Origin: Actinomycetes bacterium
GTDB lineage: Bacteria > Actinomycetota > Acidimicrobiia > Acidimicrobiales > Palsa-688
NCBI GenBank assembly: GCA_021850325.1
Contig: JAJZMF010000024.1
Location: forward strand, 186,001-250,000
DNA length: 64,000 nt
Direction: 5' to 3'
The notes below the pieces were generated by a model. That model ran no database searches and was not told where the DNA came from. It worked only from the letters and a program-made list of their open reading frames with translations. Both the position numbers and the translations under genes were made by a program. This document shows positions 51,856 to 61,028 of the stretch, one piece after another. The stretch's first letter is position 1, and each line of letters begins with the position of its first letter.

Positions 51856-53595
51856 ATGCGCTCCCGGCCACTGGTGTGGTCCCTAACCTTGATGATCCTC
51901 ATCTCCGTGGTCAGCATCGGCGCCACGGTGCTCGCCGGCAAGGCCCCGCTGCTCGGCCTGGACCTCAAGGGCGGCGTGTCGGTCGTAGAGAAGCCGACAG
52001 GCAGGGTCAACTCGACGACGCTCCAGGAGGCGGTGACCATCATCGACAACCGGGTCAACGGCCTCGGTGTGTCGAACTCGAACGTCACCCAGCAGGGCAA
52101 CAACATTGTCATCGAGCTGCCCGGGGCGCGTAACGACACCCAGGTCCTGAGCGTGGTGGGCGAGACGGCCCAGCTCTTCTTCCGCCCGGTCGAATGCCTG
52201 ATCAGCCCCTACGTCCCGGCCACCTCCACCGGCAGCACGGCCAAGACGCCGGTGGCCACGACGACAACCGTCCCGGCCAAGGCAAAGGCCAAGGCGGCCC
52301 ACAAGGCGGCGGCCCAGCTTCACCTCGGCGCGGCCGATGCCAGGCTGGCCTCGGCCACCTTCCCGCTCGCGGCGCCCCGCACGACCACGAGCACCGGGGC
52401 CAAGAGCACCGGGGCCAAGAGCACCGGGACGACGAGCACGACGGTGCCCAGCACCACGACGACCACCTCGCTGGCCTCGCAGATCTGCAGCATGTCGGCG
52501 ACGCAGCAGTCGCGCTACGTCCCCCCCAACGGCAATGCCCAGGGCCTCACGCCGCCGTCCGCCGACAACCGCACCGACACCGTCGTCCTGCCCTTCTATG
52601 CCGACTACGTGAAGGGCCGCTACAACCCGTCCGTCCGCTACGTGCTGGGCCCGGCCGAGATGACGGGTTCGATCGTGGCCTCGGCGGCCGCCGAGGTCAA
52701 CACCCAGACCGACCAGTGGGAGGTCGTCCTCAACTTCACCGGTAAGGGCTCGAACGAGTTCAACAAGTACGCCGCTGCCCACTACGCCTGCTACCAGCAG
52801 AACCCGAGCAACCCCCCCTTCTGTGCCCAGCAGGCCATCGAGCTGGACGCCACGGTGGAGTCGGCGCCCGCCATCGAGGCGGCGTCGTTCCCCGGCAGCG
52901 CCACGATCAGCGGCTCGACCAGCGCCCCCTTCACCTCTCAGCAGGCGACCGACCTGGCCAACGCCCTGAACTACGGCTCCCTGCCCGTGCGCTTCGTGGC
53001 CCAGAACATCAGCAACGTGTCACCACAGATCGGCACGGACTCCCTGAAGGCGGGGGCCATCGCGGGTGCGGTGGCGGTGCTGCTCGTGCTCATCTACCTG
53101 CTCGTGTACTACCGGGCCCTGGGCCTGGTGGTGGTGCTCGGGATCTGCATGTCAGGGGCCCTGCTGTACTCCATAACCACTCTGCTGAGCCAGACCAACG
53201 GCCTCGCTCTCACCCTCTCCGGGGTCATCGGGCTGATCGTGTCCGTGGGCGTGACCGCCGACTCCTGCGTCGTGTACTTCGAGCGCCTCAAGGAGGAGGT
53301 GCGCAGCGGACGTACGGTGCGGGCGTCGGTGGAGAAGGGCTTCAGCCGGGCGTTCAGGACCATCCTGGCGGCTGACTTCTCGTCGTTCATCGCAGCCCTG
53401 GTCCTGTACATCCTCACCGTGGGGGACGTGCGGGGGTTCGCCTTCTTCCTGGGGTTGGCAACCCTTTTGAACGTCGTGACGACCTACTTCTTCACCCGCC
53501 CCCTGGTCATCCTCATGGGCCGGCGTTCGGCCCTCACCGGAGGAGGCGTGCTGGGAGTGGGCCGCGGCCTCGGGGCAGGGGGCTACGAAGCATGA
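51856..53595 (+). CDS. secD: Protein translocase subunit SecD
   Basis: Six-helix RND-like component that pulls exported proteins using proton-motive force; 579 residues. The signature LGLDLKGGVSVVEK follows the first helix, and the C-terminal block has GLALTLSGVIGLIVSVGVTADSCVVYFERLKEEVRSGR. The large periplasmic P1 region contains a Thr/Ala/Lys/Ser-rich insertion of about 110 residues coded partly by 15-base repeats. ATG 51856 is the first start after yajC. SecF follows. Confidence 0.95.
   Translation: MRSRPLVWSLTLMILISVVSIGATVLAGKAPLLGLDLKGGVSVVEKPTGRVNSTTLQEAVTIIDNRVNGLGVSNSNVTQQGNNIVIELPGARNDTQVLSVVGETAQLFFRPVECLISPYVPATSTGSTAKTPVATTTTVPAKAKAKAAHKAAAQLHLGAADARLASATFPLAAPRTTTSTGAKSTGAKSTGTTSTTVPSTTTTTSLASQICSMSATQQSRYVPPNGNAQGLTPPSADNRTDTVVLPFYADYVKGRYNPSVRYVLGPAEMTGSIVASAAAEVNTQTDQWEVVLNFTGKGSNEFNKYAAAHYACYQQNPSNPPFCAQQAIELDATVESAPAIEAASFPGSATISGSTSAPFTSQQATDLANALNYGSLPVRFVAQNISNVSPQIGTDSLKAGAIAGAVAVLLVLIYLLVYYRALGLVVVLGICMSGALLYSITTLLSQTNGLALTLSGVIGLIVSVGVTADSCVVYFERLKEEVRSGRTVRASVEKGFSRAFRTILAADFSSFIAALVLYILTVGDVRGFAFFLGLATLLNVVTTYFFTRPLVILMGRRSALTGGGVLGVGRGLGAGGYEA
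52390..52428. repeat. 15-base repeats in secD coding for STGAK
   Basis: AGCACCGGGGCCAAG occurs at 52390 and 52405, with a partial third copy from 52420. It encodes Ser-Thr-Gly-Ala-Lys in a periplasmic low-complexity linker. Confidence 0.85.
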
Positions 53596-53614
53596 GCACC
53601 AACGGACGGGCCGA

Positions 53615-54958
53615 ATGAGCGTGCAGACCGTGGGCAGCTCCCGGGTGGGCGGCGGCGCCGTACGTCGTCTCTACCAGGGCCGGACCCACTTCGACTTCAT
53701 CAACCGCTGGAAGTACTGGTTCGCGGCCTCCGGTGCGGTCATCGTGGTGGGCCTGGTGGCGTTGGGGGTCGGGGGCCTGAACTTCAGCATCGACTTCCGG
53801 GGTGGCACGGTGTGGCAGGTCCCCACCAATGCCTCGGTGGCCACCGTCCGGGGCGCTGTGGGCTCGTTGGGCCACGGCCTCGACCAGGCGACGATCACCC
53901 GGCTGACCAACCGGCAGACGGGCCAGGTCAACATCGAGGTACAGGCGCCGGCCACCATCACCAGCGACACCGGGCTCGTCCAGGCCGTCACCGACAAGCT
54001 GGCCGGCATCAGCCACAAGCCCAAGCAGGACATCAACATCAATGCCATCGGCCCGTCGTGGGGCAGCGCGATCACGGGCAAGGCCGTCGAGGCGGTGGTG
54101 GTGTTCCTGGTGCTGATCTCGCTCGCCATCGCCGTGTACTTCGAGTCCAAGATGGCCATCAGCGCCCTGGTCGCGCTGCTGCACGACATGTTGGTGACGG
54201 TCGGGATCTACGCCCTGTCGGGGTTCCAGGTCAGCCCGGACACGGTCATCGCCTTCCTCACGGTCCTCGGCTACAGCCTCTACGACACCATCGTCGTGTT
54301 CGACAAGGTGAAGGAGAACACGCGGGGCCTGGCGTCGACGAACCGGGTCACCTACACCGATGTCGTCAACCTGTCCATGAACCAGGTCCTGGCCCGGTCC
54401 ATCAACACCTCGTTCGTTGCCGTGATGCCGGTGTTCTGCATCCTGGTCATCGGGGCGTGGATCATGGGGGCCAGCGCGCTGAACGACTTCGGCCTGGCGC
54501 TCTTCATCGGCCTCATGTCGGGGGCGTACTCCTCGATCTTCATCGCTTCTCCCATCCTCGCCCTGCTCAAGGAGCGCGAACCGCGCTATGTCGAGATCCG
54601 GCGCCGCCTGGCGGCGTACCCCCAGTCGCGCCAGGTGCTCACGCCTGAGACGGTGGTCGGCGGGTCCTTCGTCGGCTCCCGCTCCGCCGAGCGCAACGCC
54701 CTGGCGGGCACGGGGACGGGCGTCGCCCCCCTGGCGGGCCTCGGTGCGCCGTTCGAGGAGGTGGGTGCGCTGGCCGGCCACGACCCGGGGCCGACGGGCG
54801 CGCCCGGTGGCACCCAGGGCCGGTCCGTCGGCGCGTCAACGGGAGGCGCGGACGGAGCGGACGACCCCGGGCAGGCCGGGAGCGGGCAGGTGCCCGCCAG
54901 GCCCGGCGTGCCCCGCAGGCCCGGCCCGCCCAGGCGCAAGGTCCCGCGGCACCGCTGA
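53615..54958 (+). CDS. secF: Protein translocase subunit SecF
   Basis: Partner of SecD; 447 residues with six membrane helices. Landmarks are FSIDFRGGTVWQV after the first helix, SKMAISALVALLHDMLVTVGIYALSGFQVSPDTVIAFLTVLGYSLYDTIVVFDKVKEN, and NQVLARSINTSF. The last 130 residues are a cytosolic Pro/Gly/Ala-rich tail. A nine-codon frame, ATG 53592 to TGA 53618 (MSTNGRAE), links the secD stop to the secF start through two ATGA overlaps. Confidence 0.95.
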   Translation: MSVQTVGSSRVGGGAVRRLYQGRTHFDFINRWKYWFAASGAVIVVGLVALGVGGLNFSIDFRGGTVWQVPTNASVATVRGAVGSLGHGLDQATITRLTNRQTGQVNIEVQAPATITSDTGLVQAVTDKLAGISHKPKQDININAIGPSWGSAITGKAVEAVVVFLVLISLAIAVYFESKMAISALVALLHDMLVTVGIYALSGFQVSPDTVIAFLTVLGYSLYDTIVVFDKVKENTRGLASTNRVTYTDVVNLSMNQVLARSINTSFVAVMPVFCILVIGAWIMGASALNDFGLALFIGLMSGAYSSIFIASPILALLKEREPRYVEIRRRLAAYPQSRQVLTPETVVGGSFVGSRSAERNALAGTGTGVAPLAGLGAPFEEVGALAGHDPGPTGAPGGTQGRSVGASTGGADGADDPGQAGSGQVPARPGVPRRPGPPRRKVPRHR

Positions 54959-54963
54959 GCGGT

Positions 54964-54980
54964 CCTGGGCCGCGCCCAGG
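54964..54980 (+). terminator. Hairpin after secF
   Basis: CCTGGGC and GCCCAGG form a seven-base stem around CGC, six bases after the secF stop and before the apt promoter. Confidence 0.6.
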
Positions 54981-55007
54981 CAGGACGGCGGCCCACGGGC
55001 CCGGTAG

Positions 55008-55013
55008 TACGCT
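55008..55013 (+). promoter_or_regulatory. Leaderless -10 element of apt
   Basis: TACGCT, six bases before ATG 55020. Confidence 0.6.
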
Positions 55014-55019
55014 CTAAGC

Positions 55020-55550
55020 ATGGACAACGCCGTGGCGATGATCAAGGACCTGGTGAGGGACGTCCCGGACTTCCCCAAGCTCGGCGTGACCTTCAAGGAC
55101 ATCACGCCTCTGCTCGCCGATGCCCAGGGCCTGTCGGCGTGCGTCGACGCTCTGGCCGAGCAGTTCGAGGACCTGGGGGTGGACAAGGTGCTCGGCGTCG
55201 AGGCCCGGGGGTTCATCATCGCCGCGCCCGTCGCCTACCGCCTCGGTGCGGGCTTTGTACCGGTCCGCAAGAAGGGCAAGCTGCCTGCTGCGGTGTACTC
55301 GGACACCTACCAGCTCGAGTACGGTAGCGACACGCTGGAGGTCCACCGGGACGCGCTGGGCCCGGGGGAGCGGGCACTGGTCGTGGACGACGTGCTGGCC
55401 ACGGGGGGCACAGCCGCTGCGACGTGCCGTCTGGTGGGCCGCCTGGGGGCGAGCCCCGTTGGCTTCGGCTGCGTCCTGGAGCTGGGCTTCCTGGGTGGCC
55501 GGGCCAAGCTGGGGTCGCTGCCTGTGGCGGCCCTCGTGAGCTACGAGTGA
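55020..55550 (+). CDS. apt: Adenine phosphoribosyltransferase
   Basis: Salvages adenine to AMP with PRPP; 176 residues. LVRDVPDFPKLGVTFKDITPLL opens it, VEARGFIIAAPVAYRLGAGFVPVRKKGKLP follows, and the PRPP-binding loop is LVVDDVLATGGTAAATCRLV. The position between secF and relA is conserved in actinobacteria. A -10 six bases upstream and a hairpin after secF suggest a separate leaderless transcript. Confidence 0.96.
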   Translation: MDNAVAMIKDLVRDVPDFPKLGVTFKDITPLLADAQGLSACVDALAEQFEDLGVDKVLGVEARGFIIAAPVAYRLGAGFVPVRKKGKLPAAVYSDTYQLEYGSDTLEVHRDALGPGERALVVDDVLATGGTAAATCRLVGRLGASPVGFGCVLELGFLGGRAKLGSLPVAALVSYE

Positions 55551-55620
55551 AGGGGCGGGCGCGCCGACGGGCGGAGCGGCCCGGGGTGCGCCAGGCGCGC
55601 TGAGTGGAGGCGGGCAGGCC

Positions 55621-57873
55621 ATGACGACAATCGAGCGTCCTCAAAAGGGCAGGGCGGCGGTTGAACGTGCGCTGCCCTGGCGCAAGCAGGGGGGATGGGC
55701 CTCCGAGGACCTGGCCCCCGTACTGCAGGCCTACCGGGAGCGGCACCCCAAGGGCGACGCCAGCCTCATCGTGAAGGCATACGAGACGGCCGAGCGCGCC
55801 CACGAGGGCCAGGTGCGCCGGTCGGGTGAGGCGTACATCACCCACCCCCTGTCGGTGGCGACAGTGCTGGCCGGGCTGGGCATGGACGACGTCACGCTTG
55901 CCGCCGCCCTGCTGCACGACGCCGTCGAGGACACTGCGGTCTCCCTGGAGGAGCTGGAGTCGTCGTTCGGGCCGGCCGTGGCCCAGATCGTGGACGGGGT
56001 GACCAAGCTCGAACGGGTGTCGTTCGGTTCCCGGGCCGCCGCCCAGGCCGCGACGATGCGCAAGATGTTGGTGGCGATGGCCAAGGACCCCCGTGTCCTG
56101 CTCATCAAGTTGGGCGACCGCCTCCACAACATGCGCACCGTGGCCGCCATGCCCGAGGCCAGCCAGAAGCGCATCGCGCAGGAGACCCTCGACATCTACG
56201 CCCCCCTGGCCCACCGGTTCGGCATCGCCGACATCAAGTGGCAGCTGGAGGACCTGTCGTTCGCCACGCTGCACCCCCGCCGGTACGCCCAGATCGAGCA
56301 GATGGTGGCTTCCCGGGCCCCGGAGCGGGACCTCTACCTGGCCCAGGTGATAACTCAGGTGCAGGAGCGGTTGGCGGCGGCGCGCATCGAGGCCACCGTC
56401 TACGGCCGGCCGAAGCACCTGTACTCCATCTACGAGAAGATGGTGCTGAAGAACAAGGAGTTCGACGAGATCTACGACCTGGTCGGGGTGCGGGTCATCG
56501 TCGGCTCCGTGAAGGACTGCTGGGCTGCCCTGGGTGCCGTGCACGGCGCCTGGGCGCCGGTCCAGGGGCGCTTCAAGGACTACATAAACACGCCCAAGTT
56601 CAACCTCTACCAGTCCCTGCACACGACGGTGGTGGGCCCCCAGGGCAAGCCCCTCGAGGTCCAGATCCGGACCTGGGAGATGCACAGCCGGGCGGAGCGG
56701 GGCATTGCCGCCCACTGGGGCTACAAGGAGAACGCCTCGGCTGCCGACGTGGCGTGGTTGCAGAGGATCGTCGACTGGTCGGCCGAGAGCACGGACCCGG
56801 CGGAGTTCCTCGAGGGCCTGAAGCTCGACCTGGAGACCGACGAGGTCTTCGTGTTCACCCCCAAGGGCGACGTCGTCGCCCTGCCCGTGGAGGCCACACC
56901 GGTGGACTTCGCGTACTCGATCCACACCGAGGTCGGGCACCGCTGCATCGGTGCCCGGGTCAACGGCCGCCTGGTGCCGTTGGACTCCAAGCTCAGCTCG
57001 GGCGACAGCGTGGAGATATTCACCTCCAAGGTGCCTTCAGCCGGTCCCAGCCGGGACTGGCTGAACCTGGTCGTCACGCCCCGGGCGCGCAACAAGATCC
57101 GGCAGTGGTTCAGCCGGGAACGGCGCGAGGACGCCATGGAGACGGGCCGTGAGGAGCTGGTCAAGGCCCTGCGCAAGGAGGGCCTCCCGCTCCAGAAGCT
57201 CATGGGCTCCGAGGCCATCAAGCGCGTCAGCGAGGCGATGCACTACTCCGACCTGGAGGGCCTTTACGCAGCCATCGGGGAGGGCCACGTTTCGGGCCAG
57301 GCGGTCGCCCAGCGCCTCGCCAGGGACCTGCGTGGCGGCGAGCACGACCTGCAGCTGCCCTCGACGGTGCGCCAGCCCCGGAGAGCGACCAGCCGCCAGG
57401 GTATGGGCCTGCACGTGGAGGGCCTGGACGACGTCATGGTCCGCCTGGCCCGCTGCTGCACGCCCGTGCCCGGTGACGAGATCATCGGTTTCGTGACCAG
57501 GGGCCGTGGCGTCAGCGTGCACCGTAGCGACTGCGCGAACGCTGCGTCCCTGGCGGCGGCGGAGGGGGGGCGCCTGATCGAGGTCGAGTGGGACAGGGAC
57601 CGCCCGGGCAGCTTCCTCGCCGCCCTGGAGGTCAAGGCCCTGGACCGGACCCGCCTCGGCGTCGACATCTGGAAGGTCCTCTCGGACCACCACCTCAACA
57701 TCCTGCGCAGCGAGAGCCATACCGGGGCGGACAGGGTGAGCAAGATGCGCTTCGAGTTCGAACTGGCCGACCCCGCGCACCTGGAGTCGGTGCTGAGCGC
57801 TCTCAAACGGGTTGACAGCGTGTACGACGCCTACCGCGCCCTGCCCGGCCAGGGCGGGCGCGGCCCGGCCTGA
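55621..57873 (+). CDS. relA: Bifunctional (p)ppGpp synthetase/hydrolase Rel
   Basis: Makes and degrades (p)ppGpp in the stringent response; 750 residues. The hydrolase HD domain is intact (YITHPLSVA, LLHDAVEDT, LIKLGDRLHNMRT). The synthetase has YGRPKHLYSIYEKM and EVQIRT, with the RFKD motif of bifunctional enzymes. TGS (VFVFTPKGDVVALPVEATPVDFAYSIHTEVG), zinc-finger-like (RLARCCTPVPGDEIIGF) and ACT domains follow. ATG 55621 has GGAGG upstream. Confidence 0.97.
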   Translation: MTTIERPQKGRAAVERALPWRKQGGWASEDLAPVLQAYRERHPKGDASLIVKAYETAERAHEGQVRRSGEAYITHPLSVATVLAGLGMDDVTLAAALLHDAVEDTAVSLEELESSFGPAVAQIVDGVTKLERVSFGSRAAAQAATMRKMLVAMAKDPRVLLIKLGDRLHNMRTVAAMPEASQKRIAQETLDIYAPLAHRFGIADIKWQLEDLSFATLHPRRYAQIEQMVASRAPERDLYLAQVITQVQERLAAARIEATVYGRPKHLYSIYEKMVLKNKEFDEIYDLVGVRVIVGSVKDCWAALGAVHGAWAPVQGRFKDYINTPKFNLYQSLHTTVVGPQGKPLEVQIRTWEMHSRAERGIAAHWGYKENASAADVAWLQRIVDWSAESTDPAEFLEGLKLDLETDEVFVFTPKGDVVALPVEATPVDFAYSIHTEVGHRCIGARVNGRLVPLDSKLSSGDSVEIFTSKVPSAGPSRDWLNLVVTPRARNKIRQWFSRERREDAMETGREELVKALRKEGLPLQKLMGSEAIKRVSEAMHYSDLEGLYAAIGEGHVSGQAVAQRLARDLRGGEHDLQLPSTVRQPRRATSRQGMGLHVEGLDDVMVRLARCCTPVPGDEIIGFVTRGRGVSVHRSDCANAASLAAAEGGRLIEVEWDRDRPGSFLAALEVKALDRTRLGVDIWKVLSDHHLNILRSESHTGADRVSKMRFEFELADPAHLESVLSALKRVDSVYDAYRALPGQGGRGPA

Positions 57874-57888
57874 GCCGGGGCGCGCCGG

Positions 57889-59277
57889 GTGAGCGGGGCA
57901 GGGCAGCCCGATCTCTTCGATGCGGCACTGACGGAACGCCTGGCCCGGTCCGGGCCTTTGGCGGCGCGCATGCGGCCGCAGTCCCTGGACGAGATGGTGG
58001 GCCAGGAGCACCTGCTGGGGCCGGGTAGGCCGCTGCGGGCGCTCATCGAGGCCGACCGGCTCAGCTCCGCCATCCTCTGGGGCCCGGCGGGGACAGGCAA
58101 GACCACCCTGGCCCGGCTCATAGCGGGCGCGACCCGACGCGCCTTCGTCGACATGTCGGCCGTGTCGGCGGGCGTCAAGGACGTCCGCGAGACGGTGGAG
58201 GCCGCCCGACGCCTGCTGGCCGAGCAGGGCCGGGGCACCGTCCTGTTCCTGGACGAGGTGCACCGGTTCAACCGGGCGCAGCAGGACGCCCTGCTCCCCT
58301 CGGTGGAGGCGGGTGAGCTCACGCTGGTGGGGGCCACCACCGAGAACCCCTTCTTCTCGGTGAACGGGCCGTTGTTGTCCCGTAGCAGCTTGTTCCGTCT
58401 GGAACCTCTGGGCGAGGAGGCCCTGGGCGTGCTGCTGCGACGGGCACTGCGCCGGGAGGGCCGGGAGGCCGACGAGGCCGCGCTCGCTCTGCTGGCCCGT
58501 TTGGTGGAGGGGGACGCCCGCTCGGCACTGAACGGGCTCGAGGTGGCCATGGCCCTGGCCGGTGCGGCCGGCCGGGAGCGGGTGGAGCTGGGCGACGTGG
58601 AGGCCGCCCGCAGCACCCGGGCGCTGCACTACGGCGAGGACGAGCACTACGACGTCATCAGCGCCTTCATCAAGAGCATCAGGGGTTCGGACGTCGACGC
58701 CGGTCTGTACTGGCTGGCCCGCATGCTCGAAGCCGGTGAGGACGCCCGCTTCATCGCCCGCCGGCTGGTGGTCCTCGCCAGTGAGGACGTGGGCATGGCC
58801 GACCCCCTCGGCCTGCTGGTGGCCGACGCCGCCGCCCGGGCCGTGGAGTTCGTGGGGCTGCCCGAGGCACGTCTCAACCTGGCCCACGCCGTCGTGTACC
58901 TGGCCAACGCTGCCAAGTCGAACTCGGTCACGCTCGCCCTCGGGAGTGCCCGCCAGGACGCAGTTGCGCCGGCGCCCGGGGCGGGGGGCACGGTGCCCGC
59001 CCACCTGCGCGACGCGCACTACAAGGGGGCAGCCAAACTGGGGCACGGCCGCGGCTACGTGTACCCCCACGACCGGCCCGGGGCGTGGGCGGACCAGCAG
59101 TACCGCCCGGACCACCTGGAGGGCCACACCTACTGGTCGCCCACCGGCCGGGGCCGTGACGTGCGCCGGCAGGCGACGTCGCCCGGGGCCGACCAACCGG
59201 GCGGGCCGTCGGGGGGGCCCGCCGGCACCGTGCCTCCGGGCACAGGGACGGGTGGCGGTCCCGGGGTAGGCTCCTAG
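57889..59277 (+). CDS. rarA: Replication-associated recombination protein RarA (MgsA)
   Basis: AAA+ ATPase acting at stalled replication forks; 462 residues. MRPQSLDEMVGQEHLLGPG, Walker A WGPAGTGKTT, Walker B FLDEVHRFNRAQQD and the sensor GATTENPFFSVNGPLLSRS are complete, followed by the tetramerisation domain with DVDAGLYWLARMLEAGEDARFIARRLV. The tail of about 40 residues is low-complexity. GTG 57889 lies 15 bases after relA. Confidence 0.95.
   Translation: MSGAGQPDLFDAALTERLARSGPLAARMRPQSLDEMVGQEHLLGPGRPLRALIEADRLSSAILWGPAGTGKTTLARLIAGATRRAFVDMSAVSAGVKDVRETVEAARRLLAEQGRGTVLFLDEVHRFNRAQQDALLPSVEAGELTLVGATTENPFFSVNGPLLSRSSLFRLEPLGEEALGVLLRRALRREGREADEAALALLARLVEGDARSALNGLEVAMALAGAAGRERVELGDVEAARSTRALHYGEDEHYDVISAFIKSIRGSDVDAGLYWLARMLEAGEDARFIARRLVVLASEDVGMADPLGLLVADAAARAVEFVGLPEARLNLAHAVVYLANAAKSNSVTLALGSARQDAVAPAPGAGGTVPAHLRDAHYKGAAKLGHGRGYVYPHDRPGAWADQQYRPDHLEGHTYWSPTGRGRDVRRQATSPGADQPGGPSGGPAGTVPPGTGTGGGPGVGS
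59267..59272 (+). promoter_or_regulatory. Leaderless -10 element
   Basis: TAGGCT, nine bases before ATG 59282, overlapping the end of rarA. Confidence 0.5.
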
Positions 59278-59281
59278 GTCG

Positions 59282-59767
59282 ATGCCGGGGCTGCCGCTCG
59301 CCACCACCGACCCCGTCGCCGTCGGGGTCTCGGTGCTGTCCACGCTGGTCGTGGTAGCGCTCGCCGCGACGGCGCTGTCCATGCTGCGGGCTGCCCGCCA
59401 GTTGCGTCGCCAGGCAGCCGAACTGGCCGAGGAAGCGGTCGGGCTGCTGTCCGAGCTGTCCGAGGCGGTAGCGCAAGCCGGCCTGGAGGTTGAGCGGGTC
59501 GAGCGCATGGTGGGCAGCGCCGAGGTGATCAGCGAGGCTGTCGGCTCGGCGTCGCGCCTGGTCGGGGGCGTGGTGAGCGAGCCGTTGATAAAGCTGGTGG
59601 CCCTGGGCAGCGGGCTGGCCCGAGGTGCCCGGGTGGCCCGCGGCGGGGAGGCGGCACGGGGTGCGCGTGCAGCTCGGGCGCTGCACGGAGGCCCCGGGGT
59701 GCCCCGGTCAGGCACCGTGCAGGCGGCCACCGGGCGGGCCGCCCGGAGCCGGCGGGGCAAGCGGTGA
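59282..59767 (+). CDS. DUF948-like single-pass membrane protein
   Basis: A 161-residue protein with one N-terminal membrane helix (VGVSVLSTLVVVALAATALSML), a helical region with heptad-like spacing (QLRRQAAELAEEAVGLLSELSEAVAQAGLEVERVERMV) and a basic Arg/Ala/Gly-rich tail. This is the small membrane protein usually encoded between rarA and alaS in actinobacteria; its function is unknown. It precedes a second small protein in the same conserved context. Confidence 0.75.
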   Translation: MPGLPLATTDPVAVGVSVLSTLVVVALAATALSMLRAARQLRRQAAELAEEAVGLLSELSEAVAQAGLEVERVERMVGSAEVISEAVGSASRLVGGVVSEPLIKLVALGSGLARGARVARGGEAARGARAARALHGGPGVPRSGTVQAATGRAARSRRGKR

Positions 59768-59791
59768 CGGCCGGCCCGGTGGAGCCGTAGC

Positions 59792-60211
59792 GTGTTCAAG
59801 CGCCTCACCTGGCTCGGGGTCGGTGTGGTGGCCGGGCTCGGTACCTCCAAGTGGGCCGAGCGCCGGGCCAAGGCCGCACTGGCCCGCTACCTGCCCGTGG
59901 GCAGGCTGCCAGCCCAGGCCGGCAGCCAGGCAGCCTCCTGGGCGCGTTCGCGGGTGGAGAGCAAGCTCTCCGACCTGCGTCTCGGCGTCGAGGAGGGGCG
60001 CCTCGAGATGGCCACCCGGGAGGACGAGCTGCGGTCGCGCCTGCAGGGCAGCGCGGCCAGGAGCGCCACCGGGCGCCCGCTCGGGCTCGTCCCCGGCGGT
60101 GGCCCGCCCATAGAGGTCGGCCCGTCGGTGCCCACAGCCCTGGCCGCCGGCCGCCGGGCGCCCCGGCCCACCCGGCCACGGGGCATCCCGGCCCGACGCC
60201 CGGGGGCCTGA
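59792..60211 (+). CDS. DUF6167-like small protein
   Basis: A 139-residue protein. A short hydrophobic N-terminus (FKRLTWLGVGVVAGLGTSKW) is followed by a charged helical middle (RVESKLSDLRLGVEEGRLEMATREDELRSRL) and a Pro/Arg-rich tail. In other actinobacteria a protein of this type lies between the DUF948 gene and alaS. GTG 59792 follows GGAG. Role unknown. Confidence 0.68.
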   Translation: MFKRLTWLGVGVVAGLGTSKWAERRAKAALARYLPVGRLPAQAGSQAASWARSRVESKLSDLRLGVEEGRLEMATREDELRSRLQGSAARSATGRPLGLVPGGGPPIEVGPSVPTALAAGRRAPRPTRPRGIPARRPGA

Positions 60212-60240
60212 CCCGGCGCCCGGGCCAGCGGCCGACCGGG

Positions 60241-60873
60241 CTACCAGCCGCTCGAGCTGCCCCCTCCCGAGCTCGAGACATGGCCGGTGGTGGTGGCCTT
60301 GGCCGGCGACGCAAGCTGCGCCACCCACCAGACGTGCTTGAAGCCCTGCCCGTTGACCTGTCCCGGCTTGTCGCCGACGAAGGTGTACAGGGGCCGGCCG
60401 TGCCAGGCGACCTGGGCGCCGGAAGGGCCGTGCAGTACCGAGAGGCCCTTCAGGCCGGGGGCGTGGGCAGGGCCCGTCTGTCCCTTGGGCAGCACCAGAG
60501 CCGGCCAGGCCTGGAGGCACGCGCCCTTGCAGGCCCAGGTGCGAGGCGGGTGGTCGGCGGTGTCGTAGTAGAGCGCCTGGCCGGCCTGGTCCACCAGCAC
60601 CTGGCCGTACTTGCCGAGCTTCTCGGCCCGGACGGTGACCTTTGGCCCGCTCGCTCCCGCCGGGTGGGCAGCGGCGGCCGCCGGGCCACCGGTGGACAGT
60701 GAGACGCTCGCCACCAGCGCAGCCACGGCCGTGGCGCCGCTGCCCACGGTGCGGAGGGGGCCACGGCGCCGCCCGTGGCGGCCACGGTCGGGCCCGGGCC
60801 GCTCGGGCCCGGGCCGCTCGGGCCCGGCCTGGGGCAGCACCTGCGTCGTCGTACCTGGCGTGATCGGGGCCAT
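60241..60873 (-). CDS. Secreted COG4315-type repeat protein, probable ECF-sigma target
   Basis: A 210-residue exported protein. After a Pro/Arg-rich stretch there is a signal-like segment (TVGSGATAVAALVASVSLSTGG, then PAAAAAHP). The mature part has two repeats of the COG4315 type: GQVLVDQAGQALYYDTADHP with CKGACLQAWPAL, and VAWHGRPLYTFVGDKPGQVNGQG with VWWVA. Relatives are secreted proteins of unknown role, sometimes haem- or redox-linked. ATG 60873 follows AAGGAG; a longer frame from 60975 starts too close to the promoter. It is divergent from an ECF sigma factor and shares its promoter motif. Confidence 0.8.
   Translation of the reverse strand: MAPITPGTTTQVLPQAGPERPGPERPGPDRGRHGRRRGPLRTVGSGATAVAALVASVSLSTGGPAAAAAHPAGASGPKVTVRAEKLGKYGQVLVDQAGQALYYDTADHPPRTWACKGACLQAWPALVLPKGQTGPAHAPGLKGLSVLHGPSGAQVAWHGRPLYTFVGDKPGQVNGQGFKHVWWVAQLASPAKATTTGHVSSSGGGSSSGW
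60788..60832. repeat. Three 15-base repeats coding for PGPER
   Basis: TCGGGCCCGGGCCGC at 60788 and 60803 and a variant at 60818. On the coding (reverse) strand they give Pro-Gly-Pro-Glu-Arg repeats before the signal segment. Confidence 0.85.
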
Positions 60874-60979
60874 CGGTTCTCTGCTCCTTCTTTTCGCTCC
60901 GGGCTTTTCGCTCTGGGCTTCTCGCTCTGGGCTCGCAGGTCTGGGCGGGTGCCCGGTGGTGTGCGTGGTAGCCATCAGT

Positions 60980-61004
60980 TACGCAGGAGGGGTGCGTTCG
61001 GATT
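60980..61004 (-). promoter_or_regulatory. ECF-type promoter of the COG4315 gene
   Basis: On the reverse strand AATCC (61004-61000), 16 bases, then CGTA (60983-60980). It matches the rightward AAACC-N16-CGTA of the sigma gene in sequence and spacing. Confidence 0.6.
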
Positions 61005-61028
61005 GCCCCGGGACGGGGGGAGGCTGTG

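Noticed and set aside
55559-55600. GCGCGCC / GGCGCGC hairpin between apt and relA as a terminator
   Set aside because: Seven-base stem with a 28-base loop of simple GC sequence; too weak to list as a feature.
57037-59871. 944-codon open frame on the reverse strand across relA and rarA
   Set aside because: It is antisense to two well-identified genes, has no family motif and is Pro/His/Gln/Arg-rich, as expected for the opposite strand of GC-rich genes.
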